Positions 16,723 to 23,572 of a DNA stretch of 56,101 bases are shown piece by piece. Position 1 is the stretch's first letter. Each line of letters begins with the position of its first letter. The notes under the pieces are model-generated. The model was given only the letters and a program-made list of their open reading frames with translations, was not told where the DNA came from and did not search any database. Both the position numbers and the translations under genes were made by a program. Where the stretch lies: positions 1-56,101 of the forward strand of contig CAIRNV010000030.1 in assembly GCA_903880005.1 (NCBI GenBank), given 5' to 3'. The stretch is from an uncultured Verrucomicrobiota bacterium. GTDB lineage: Bacteria; Verrucomicrobiota; Verrucomicrobiia; Limisphaerales; UBA9464.

Positions 16723-19203
16723 ATGCAAACGAACACGAATCACATGAAGAACCCGAGGACCCGGAGGAACGACCGTCGGCTTGCTCTCAGGCTGGGCGGG
16801 GTGGCGACCGCGATGGCGGCGCAACAACTGGCGGCACAGGGCACCAACGCGGCCCCGGCCGCCGTGGTGACCAACACGATGGACCGGGTGGTCGTCGAGG
16901 GCCTGCCGCTGAACGAGACCGTGCTTCCCACGGCGCGGCCCGTGGAGTCCGTGATGGGCGACGATCGCTCGATCCTGGACACGCCGCGCTCGGTGAGCTT
17001 GGTGACCAAGGCGCAGATGGAGGCCCGCGCGATCAACCGCGCGACCGACTTCAACCAGTATTCCCCCGGGGTCTATACGCCCTCGCGATACGGCCTGGCG
17101 AACGTCCCCGTGATCCGCGGCGAGCTCAGCGAGATCTACCAGAACGGACAGCGCACGATCTATAGCCGCAACTCGCTCCTCGCCAGCTTCAACCAGGTCG
17201 AGGCCATGGACATCGTGAAGGGGCCCGGGTCGGCGGTGTATGGGCCGCAGGGCCAGGGGCCCGGTGGCTATGTGAACTTCGTCACCAAGTCCCCTTACTT
17301 CGACCAGTTCCGCGGCGACATGATCACGCGCTGGGGGACCTTCGTCCCCGGCGGCCAGAGCTACTTCAGCCCGGAGTGGGTCTTGGACGTGGGCGGGCCG
17401 ATCAACGAGAAGGTGGCGTACCGCGTCAGCTACCTGGGCCGCGAGGCGGACGGCTACTACCAGAACGTGAAGGACAACACGCAGGACCTCTTCGCCGCGT
17501 TGTCCGTGAAGGCCACCGACCGGCTGACGCTCGACCTCAACGCCCAGGCCTACACGAGCCGCTTCAACGAGGTGGTGGGCATCAATCGCGTCACCCAGGA
17601 GCTCATCGACACGTGGACCTACATCGCGGGCCCCGTGCAGCCCAACAACCGCTTCGGCGACCCGCTCAATTCCATCGGGCCGTTCGGCATCAACGCCAAC
17701 TTCGCCCTGCTCGACCCCGCCCAGGCGCGCCGGGTGAAGGTGTACCCGTGGCAGTCCATCAACGCGCCGTCCGACAGCGCGGCAGGCAAGCGGTTCTCGT
17801 CCCAGTTGACCGCCACCTACCTCGTCTCCGAGGACACCAAGGTCGTGAACCGGGCCTATGGCGAGACGCAGGAGAGCCGCAAGGTCTCCGGCTATGGCTA
17901 CACCGAGTGGGTGCCGGAGAACTGGATGATCAACGACCGCATCGAGCTCCACCATGCGTTCACGCCGGAGGTCAAGGGCTACGAGACGCCCATCAAGACC
18001 ATCTCGGGGGCGGACCTCCGCTACTCGAGCCTCCTCTCCTACCAGGACTTCTCGGTGGAGCCGTTCTTCCTCTACGACGTCACGCAGCCGCCCTCGACCT
18101 TCCGGCTGCCCTTCAACCCCGCCGTCACCAGCGCGGGCGGCGGCTTCAACGTGCCCGGCCAGCCCGGCTACGGCGCCAACCCGTTCCCCACCTCCGGCAA
18201 CCAGGACAGCACGCTCCTCCAGTCGGCCCTGTTCACCCAGTGGGACGTCCAGTTGCACGAGAGGTTCAACATCATCGCCGGCGGCCGCGGCGACTACTTC
18301 GACGCCGAGGCGGCCAGCCCGCTGATGGTCGAGAGGGCCCGGGGCGCGTTCTATGACTCCAAGGCCGACGTCATCAACGGGTCGGTCTTCGTCAGCGGCG
18401 TGCTCAAGTGGACGCCCACGCAGAGCACATACGCGACCTACAACCTCGTCAACGCCGTCGCCGGCAGCGCCAACTTCGGCGGCGTGGATGGCACGGGCGG
18501 CAACGCGGGCCTCGAGAGGTCCTTGTCCTCGGAGAGCGAGCTGATCGAGGTCGGGCAGAAGGCGAGCCTGCTGGGCAACACCGTCTTCCTCAGCGGATCC
18601 ATCTTCCAGCAGACCCGCGTCGCGCCGGTCCTGCTGGGCCCGCCGATCGGCATCCGCACCCGCGGCATCGAGCTGGAGGCCTTCTACCAGCCCGACCGCA
18701 ACTTCAACGCGAGCGGCAACCTGACCCTTCAGGACGCGGTCCAGGACGACTTCACCTACCAGCAGACCTTCGACTACCGCGACGGCTACCCCACCAGCTT
18801 CCTCGTCGATGGCCAGCCGGGCACGGGCCAGGGGTCGCCCAACTACAACAACGCGTTCGGACGCCCCCAGCGCTCCGGGCGGTCGCGCGCCGCCTCGGTG
18901 CCCCAGGTCATGTTCAACGCCTACGTGACCTACCAGTTCGACAACGGCCTCGGCGCCAGCATCGGGCCCCAGCTCACCGGCGAGCAGTGGCAGAACCAGG
19001 AGGGCTCGCTCCGCATCCCGGTGCAATACACGCTCAATGCCTTCGTCTTCTACAGGCGGCCGCGATGGGAGGTGCAGATCAACTTCCTCAACATCACCGA
19101 CGAGCGGAACTGGACGTCCATCGACCCCAGCTTCGCCGGCAACGATGTGATCTTCCCCGAGCAACCCTTCCGCGTGAGCGGGCAGGTTCGCTTCAAGTTC
19201 TAG
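16723..19203 (+). CDS. TonB-dependent outer-membrane receptor
   Basis: Role: energised uptake of a bulky or scarce compound across the outer membrane. Seen: 826 residues from ATG at 16723, chosen because GGGAGGACAAGG (16711-16722) directly precedes it; longer in-frame starts run back into the amidase gene. Signal peptide (RRLALRLGGVATAMAAQQLAAQ); TonB-box-like MDRVVVEGLP; plug domain about 75-190 with DTPRSVSLVTKAQME, IRGELSEIYQNGQR and GPGSAVYGPQGQGPGGYVNFVTK; then a 22-strand-type barrel ending VSGQVRFKF with the terminal Phe needed for barrel assembly. Siderophore-receptor-like. It stands between the amidase and a binding-protein gene and is closed by a strong hairpin (19217-19256). No tonB/exbBD in the window. 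Confidence 0.93.
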   Translation: MQTNTNHMKNPRTRRNDRRLALRLGGVATAMAAQQLAAQGTNAAPAAVVTNTMDRVVVEGLPLNETVLPTARPVESVMGDDRSILDTPRSVSLVTKAQMEARAINRATDFNQYSPGVYTPSRYGLANVPVIRGELSEIYQNGQRTIYSRNSLLASFNQVEAMDIVKGPGSAVYGPQGQGPGGYVNFVTKSPYFDQFRGDMITRWGTFVPGGQSYFSPEWVLDVGGPINEKVAYRVSYLGREADGYYQNVKDNTQDLFAALSVKATDRLTLDLNAQAYTSRFNEVVGINRVTQELIDTWTYIAGPVQPNNRFGDPLNSIGPFGINANFALLDPAQARRVKVYPWQSINAPSDSAAGKRFSSQLTATYLVSEDTKVVNRAYGETQESRKVSGYGYTEWVPENWMINDRIELHHAFTPEVKGYETPIKTISGADLRYSSLLSYQDFSVEPFFLYDVTQPPSTFRLPFNPAVTSAGGGFNVPGQPGYGANPFPTSGNQDSTLLQSALFTQWDVQLHERFNIIAGGRGDYFDAEAASPLMVERARGAFYDSKADVINGSVFVSGVLKWTPTQSTYATYNLVNAVAGSANFGGVDGTGGNAGLERSLSSESELIEVGQKASLLGNTVFLSGSIFQQTRVAPVLLGPPIGIRTRGIELEAFYQPDRNFNASGNLTLQDAVQDDFTYQQTFDYRDGYPTSFLVDGQPGTGQGSPNYNNAFGRPQRSGRSRAASVPQVMFNAYVTYQFDNGLGASIGPQLTGEQWQNQEGSLRIPVQYTLNAFVFYRRPRWEVQINFLNITDERNWTSIDPSFAGNDVIFPEQPFRVSGQVRFKF

Positions 19204-19216
19204 GCCCTCCTGAACC

Positions 19217-19256
19217 GGCGTCGGCGCGGCCCGTGACTGCCGGGTGCGCCGACGCC
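19217..19256 (+). terminator. Intrinsic terminator or attenuator after the TonB-dependent receptor
   Basis: A perfect 11-bp stem, GGCGTCGGCGC (19217-19227) with GCGCCGACGCC (19246-19256), loop of 18 bases, followed by CTTTCC. It starts 14 bp after the receptor stop and ends 24 bp before the next start codon. The T-run is weak (three T), so it may only reduce read-through into the binding-protein gene, giving high receptor and lower downstream expression (inference). Confidence 0.75.
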
Positions 19257-19279
19257 CTTTCCATCCCCGATCCCACCGC

Positions 19280-20356
19280 ATGACACGACGTGCCGTCCCA
19301 TGGCTTCTCGCCCTAGTCCTGCTTTCATGGTCCGTGGGCTGTGGCCGGCGTGAGCCGCCAGCGGATGCAGGGGCAGCCCAGGGCCAGGGCAACGGCCCGG
19401 CGCCCACGTTGCACTTCACCCATGACTGGGTCCCCGAGCCCGAGCACGGCGGCTACTACGCGGCGGCGATCGGCGGGATATGGAAGGGCCTCGGCCTCGA
19501 CGTCGAGGTGCTCGTGGGCGGCCCCAACTCGGAGATCGAGAAGCGCGTCGCCCTCGACCCCTTCGGCCTCGGCATCGTCCGCGGCGACGCCGTCTTCATC
19601 GCCGTCGAGCGCGGCCTGCCCGTCATCGCCGTCAACTCCTACTTCCAGCACGACCCGCAGGGGCTCCTGGTGCGAGCCGACTCCCCCGTCCAGTCCTTTG
19701 CCGACCTCGACGGGCGCGAGGTCGCCGGCCAGACCGGGGCCACGTGGCAGCTCTACCTCCAGCGGAGGTTCAACCTGTCCCGCATGCGCGTGCGGCCCGT
19801 CACGGGCAACGTGATGAACTTCGTGAAGGATCCCGACTGGATCATGCAGGCCTACCCGACCAGCGAGCCCTACTATGCCCTCAAGGAGGGCGTGGCATCG
19901 CGCTTCCTGCCCATCAGCGCGTCCGGCTTCGACCCCTACCGCGTCATCATCGCCAACAAGCGCCTCGTCGAGCGGCACCCGGAGCTGGTCGCCAAGTTCA
20001 GCCGCGGCGCCTACCTTGGCTGGCAGTCCTACTTCGCCAATCCCGTCCCCGTCCACGAGCACATCGGCCGCATTTCCCCGTCGATGGAGCCGGACGGCAT
20101 GCGCTATAGCTACGTCAAGATGCGTGAATTGCGCTTGGTGGAGGGCGACGCCGCCCAAGGTGAGTCCATGGGTGCCGTGGACCTCGCCCGATGGGCGCGG
20201 CTGGGCGACGTGCTCAAGGAGCTGGGCGTCGTGAGCTCCGTCCCGCCCATCGGCTCCGTCGTCACCGATGCCTTTTCCCCGCGGGCCCTGGGCGTCGAGC
20301 CCGCCTTGGGCCCGTGGTACTGGACCAACGCCCCCGTTCAACGTCGTCAACCCTAG
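19280..20356 (+). CDS. NMT1/THI5-family substrate-binding lipoprotein
   Basis: Seen: 358 residues from ATG at 19280. Signal peptide with LLALVLLSWSVGC, a slightly imperfect lipobox (Ser at -3), so probably lipid-anchored. The mature domain begins LHFTHDWVPEPEHGGYYAA and continues GLGLDVEVLVGGPNSEIEK, ERGLPVIAVNSYFQHDPQG, IMQAYPTSEPYYALKEG and SASGFDPYRVIIANKRLV. These phrases recur almost word for word in the protein at 21816 (HDPQG, TSEPFFA, SESGYDPYRV), so the two are paralogs flanking the amidohydrolase gene. Role: presents ligand to an ABC permease; the only permease in the locus is at 9040. An upstream in-frame Met (19244) precedes the signal peptide and lies in the terminator, so it is rejected. 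Confidence 0.9.
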   Translation: MTRRAVPWLLALVLLSWSVGCGRREPPADAGAAQGQGNGPAPTLHFTHDWVPEPEHGGYYAAAIGGIWKGLGLDVEVLVGGPNSEIEKRVALDPFGLGIVRGDAVFIAVERGLPVIAVNSYFQHDPQGLLVRADSPVQSFADLDGREVAGQTGATWQLYLQRRFNLSRMRVRPVTGNVMNFVKDPDWIMQAYPTSEPYYALKEGVASRFLPISASGFDPYRVIIANKRLVERHPELVAKFSRGAYLGWQSYFANPVPVHEHIGRISPSMEPDGMRYSYVKMRELRLVEGDAAQGESMGAVDLARWARLGDVLKELGVVSSVPPIGSVVTDAFSPRALGVEPALGPWYWTNAPVQRRQP

Positions 20357-20362
20357 GGAATC

Positions 20363-21799
20363 ATGCCGAAAGGAAAGAAGCCCCGTTCCACCACGGCGCC
20401 CCATGCGGCGGCCGCCCGCCCAGGCCCGGAGGCCACCCGCAGGCTGCTTGTCCGCAACATCGGCCACCTGGTCACGATGGACGCCTCGCGCCGGGTCCTT
20501 CGCAACGCGTGGGTCCTGGCCGAGGACGGATGGGTTCGCAAGGTGGGCGAGGGCAGGGTGCCTCGCGTCGAGGGGGCGGAGATCCTCGATGCCCGCGGCG
20601 GCATCGTGACGCCGGGGATGGTGAACACCCACCATCACATGTTCCAGAACCTCGCCCGCGCGTTCAGGCCCATCTCCAACCTGCCCTTGCTTCCATGGCT
20701 GGCAGGGCACATCCCGCTGTGGAGACGATTCACCCCGGACGACCTTTTCGTGGCCACCCAGGTCGCGTGCGTCGAGCTGATGCTGTCCGGATGCACGATG
20801 ACGAGCGACCACCACTACCTCTTCCCGAGGGATGGCGCGGGCGACGTGCTGGACGCGGGCTTCCATGCGGCGGCGGACCTTGGCATTCGCTACGTGGGCT
20901 GCCGCGGGTCGGTCAACCAGCCCTCGGACATCATGCCCGAGTGGAGCACGCAGGACCTGGACGTGATCCTCGCGGACTGCGCCCGGTTGCATGGCCGCTT
21001 CCATGACGCGCGGCCCGGCTCGATGGCGCAGGTGGCCTTCGCGCCCTGCACCGTCTTCGGTTGCAGCGGCGAGCACTACGCGGAGTCGGCCCGCCTCGCA
21101 CGGAGCCTGGGGGCGCGTCTGCACACCCATTGCGGCGAGACGATTCCGGAGAACCGCGACGCCGTGGAACGCCTTGGCACGCGGCCCCTGGCCTACATGG
21201 CGCGCCATGGATGGGAAGGGGACGACGTCTGGCTCGCCCACGGCATCCATTTCACCGACGCAGAGGTCCGGCGCCTGGGAAGGACGCGCACCGGGGTCGC
21301 GCATTGCCCGGTCTCCAACATGCGCCTGGGTTCCGGGGTCTGCCGCGTCAACGACCTTCGTGCGACGGGAGCGACGGTGAGCCTGGGCGTCGATGGCTCG
21401 GCGTCGAACGACAGCGGCCACCTCCTGAACGAGGCGCGTGCGGCCCTGTTGCTCACGAGGGTCCAGCACGGTGCCGGCGCGATGACGCCGGAGCAGGCCC
21501 TCGAGCTCGCCACGATCGGCGGCGCGAGGAACCTGGGAAGATCGGCGGACCTGGGCTCCATCGAGCCCGGCAAGTGCGCCGACCTCGCCGTCTTCCCCGC
21601 CGAGGACGTCTTCAGCAATGGAGCCCACGACCCCGTGCACGGGCTGGTCCTGTGCCATGCCCGCAACGTGGACGCGCTCGTCGTGCATGGCCGCGTGAGG
21701 GTGCGCGACGGGCGTGTCGTGGGGCTTGAGCTGCCCCCGTTGCTGGAGCGGCATCGGCGGGTCGCGAGGCGCTTCCATGACGGCGTGAAGAAGGGTTGA
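20363..21799 (+). CDS. Amidohydrolase, 8-oxoguanine deaminase-like (ATZ/TRZ family)
   Basis: Role: zinc-dependent hydrolytic deamination or dechlorination of a heterocycle, probably cytosolic. Seen: 478 residues; small composite-beta N-domain; metal motif NTHHHMFQNLAR (His90, His92); MTSDHHYLF; VAFAPCTVFGCS; HTHCGETIPEN; AHGIHFTDAEV; AHCPVSNMRLGSG; catalytic Asp in LGVDGSASNDSGH. The HxxxQ after the first motif and the APCxxF phrase are typical of the 8-oxoguanine/isocytosine deaminase group of COG0402. Start 6 bp after the preceding stop; the first about 25 residues are Lys/Ala/Pro-rich and unlike the family. Alternatives: guanine, melamine or hydroxyatrazine-type substrates. It lies between two paralogous binding-protein genes, suggesting the imported ligand is its substrate. 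Confidence 0.9.
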   Translation: MPKGKKPRSTTAPHAAAARPGPEATRRLLVRNIGHLVTMDASRRVLRNAWVLAEDGWVRKVGEGRVPRVEGAEILDARGGIVTPGMVNTHHHMFQNLARAFRPISNLPLLPWLAGHIPLWRRFTPDDLFVATQVACVELMLSGCTMTSDHHYLFPRDGAGDVLDAGFHAAADLGIRYVGCRGSVNQPSDIMPEWSTQDLDVILADCARLHGRFHDARPGSMAQVAFAPCTVFGCSGEHYAESARLARSLGARLHTHCGETIPENRDAVERLGTRPLAYMARHGWEGDDVWLAHGIHFTDAEVRRLGRTRTGVAHCPVSNMRLGSGVCRVNDLRATGATVSLGVDGSASNDSGHLLNEARAALLLTRVQHGAGAMTPEQALELATIGGARNLGRSADLGSIEPGKCADLAVFPAEDVFSNGAHDPVHGLVLCHARNVDALVVHGRVRVRDGRVVGLELPPLLERHRRVARRFHDGVKKG

Positions 21800-21815
21800 A
21801 ACGAGGTCTGACATC

Positions 21816-22838
21816 ATGACGCGACGAACGAACGAGTTTCGCACTCGCTGGCTTCCGTGGCTGCTGGGCGCCGCGTTGTGGGCCGTGGCCTTGTCGATGG
21901 CGGTTCATGCGGCCGAACCCGCCAAGGTCCGGCTCGCGACCGACTGGTATCCCCAGCCCGAGCACGGCGGCTTCTACCACGCCCTGGTGAAGGGCTATTA
22001 CCGCGAGGCCGGCCTGGATGTGGAAATCCTCGCCGGCGGCCCCAACGCGTTCGCGACGCAGAAGGTCGCCACGCGCGCGGCGGAGTTCGGCATGGGCAGC
22101 ACCGACGACGTCCTGATGGCGAACGAGCGGGGCATCCCGGTGATCGCCGTGGGGGCGACGATGCAGCACGACCCGCAGGGCATCATGGTGCATGAGGCGT
22201 CGCCCGTGCGCGGCTTCGCGGACCTGTCGGGCAAGACGGTCGCCGTGACGCCGGGCACGACGTGGTTCCCGTACCTGGTCAAGCGGTACCGGCTCGAAGG
22301 CGTGCAGGAGCGGGCGCACACCTTCTCGATCGGGGCCTTCCTCAAGGACCCGGGCTACATCCAGCAGTGCTTCCTCACGAGCGAGCCGTTCTTCGCCCGC
22401 GAGTCGGGCGCCCGCACGCGGGTGCTCCTCATCTCGGAGTCGGGCTACGACCCCTACCGCGTCTTCTTCGCGCGGCGCGACCTGGCCCGTGAACGCCCCG
22501 AGGTCGTCCGTGGCTTCGTGCGAGCCAGCGTGCGCGGTTGGCGCGAGTACATGGCGGACCCCACGACCGCCCACGCCGAGATCTCCCGTCGCAACCCCGA
22601 GCTGACGGCGGCCAAGATGACCTACAGCCACGAGGCGCTGCGGGACCTGCGCTTCGTCCTCGGGGATCCTGCCAAGGGCGAGGAGGCGGGGACGATGTCG
22701 GGCGAGCGATGGGAGCGTCAGTGGAAGGTGCTCAAGGACCTGGGCGTGATGAAGGGGCGGTCCACCCTTGCGGACGCATGGACCCCGGAGTTCTGCGGCG
22801 AGCCCGCGGCGAAGGGGCAAGGCAAGGGCAAGCCATGA
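21816..22838 (+). CDS. NMT1/THI5-family substrate-binding protein, paralog of the one at 19280
   Basis: Seen: 340 residues; start ATG at 21816 with GAGG about 9 bases upstream. Signal peptide (LGAALWAVALSMAVHAAE), no lipobox, so freely periplasmic. The mature start VRLATDWYPQPEHGGFYHALVKGYYREAGLDVEI matches the family and closely matches the neighbour at 19280; the HDPQG and SGYDPYRV phrases also match. The C-terminus is Lys/Gly-rich (AAKGQGKGKP). Its stop overlaps the next start by 4 bp (ATGA). Inferred: one of two diverged binders, perhaps for parent compound and a processed form, sharing the permease and ATPase of the leftward operon. Confidence 0.91.
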   Translation: MTRRTNEFRTRWLPWLLGAALWAVALSMAVHAAEPAKVRLATDWYPQPEHGGFYHALVKGYYREAGLDVEILAGGPNAFATQKVATRAAEFGMGSTDDVLMANERGIPVIAVGATMQHDPQGIMVHEASPVRGFADLSGKTVAVTPGTTWFPYLVKRYRLEGVQERAHTFSIGAFLKDPGYIQQCFLTSEPFFARESGARTRVLLISESGYDPYRVFFARRDLARERPEVVRGFVRASVRGWREYMADPTTAHAEISRRNPELTAAKMTYSHEALRDLRFVLGDPAKGEEAGTMSGERWERQWKVLKDLGVMKGRSTLADAWTPEFCGEPAAKGQGKGKP

Positions 22839-23350
22839 ACGAGATCATCGCCAAGGCGCTGTTGGTCGGGGCGGTCGCCCTGTACATGGGCATCGTCACG
22901 TTCAACAACATCACCGACTACGGATCCAACCTGGCCTTCGTGCAGCACGTGTTGTCGATGGACACGACCTTTCCCGGCAATCGTCTGATGTGGCGGGCCT
23001 TGCCGTCCGCGCCGGTTCACCACGCGTTCTACGCGGGCATCATGGCGTGGGAGGGGGCGACCGCTCTCGCGCTGGCGTGGGCCTCGGTGCGGTTGTGGCG
23101 CGCGAGGCTGGGGGATGCGGCGGCCCGGGCCCGAGCGAAGTCGTTCGCCGCATGCGCGCTGGTGGCCAACCTGCTCCTCTGGTTCCTGGCGTTCCTCACC
23201 GTCGGCGGCGAATGGTTCGCGATGTGGCAGTCCCAGGTGTGGAACGGCCAAACCGCCGCGTTCCGCATGTTCGCCTGCGTGGGAATCGTTCTCCTTTACG
23301 TCCGCATGCCCGAGGACGCCCCCGAAGCCGGGGTACCGCCACCGCGTTGA
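22835..23350 (+). CDS. DUF2165-family small integral membrane protein
   Basis: Function unknown. Seen: 171 residues, four hydrophobic spans at about 5-25, 60-80, 105-130 and 140-158; the family-like phrases MGIVTFNNITDYGSN near the N-terminus and VGGEWFAMWQSQVWNGQ between the last spans. It starts in a 4-bp overlap with the binding-protein gene, so it is translationally coupled to it. Inferred: a membrane accessory of this uptake locus. It is too small and lacks an EAA loop, so it is not the missing second permease. Confidence 0.82.
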   Translation: MNEIIAKALLVGAVALYMGIVTFNNITDYGSNLAFVQHVLSMDTTFPGNRLMWRALPSAPVHHAFYAGIMAWEGATALALAWASVRLWRARLGDAAARARAKSFAACALVANLLLWFLAFLTVGGEWFAMWQSQVWNGQTAAFRMFACVGIVLLYVRMPEDAPEAGVPPPR

Positions 23351-23403
23351 GGCTCGCATCGGATGGAGATCACACCCCGCCCGTCGGACCCCCACGCCGC
23401 GGG

Positions 23404-23567
23404 CCTCGCCCTGGCTTCGATTGGAAGGGCAGGGATGGCACGGCAGATTCTTCCCCTAGACGAGACGTGAGCGAGGTGTCCCCGACTGCGGGATGAGGAG
23501 GGACGAACGAAGGTCTTGCGAAGCAAGATCAAGCCAGCACGCCCCACCCAACTGACTTGTTCCGGTG
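23404..23567 (+). repeat. Decayed long-form copy of the 82/167-bp element
   Basis: Still recognisable in order: TCGATTGGAAGGGCAGGGAT (left part), GCAGATTCTT, AGACGAGACGTGAGCGAGGTG, GACGAACGAAGG, TTGCGAAGCAAGATC, CAAGCCAGCACGCCCCACCC and right arm CCAACTGACTTGTTCCGG. Each block lines up with the 167-bp copies at 1467 and 55539, with small indels. It fills the gap between the convergent DUF2165 and beta-helix genes. Boundaries are approximate. The remaining gap 23351-23403 holds nothing recognisable. Confidence 0.66.
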
Positions 23568-23572
23568 TGGGG

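Noticed and set aside
16501-19419. A 972-codon open frame opposite the TonB-dependent receptor
   Set aside because: Composition artefact of high G+C; the receptor frame has signal peptide, plug motifs and terminal Phe.
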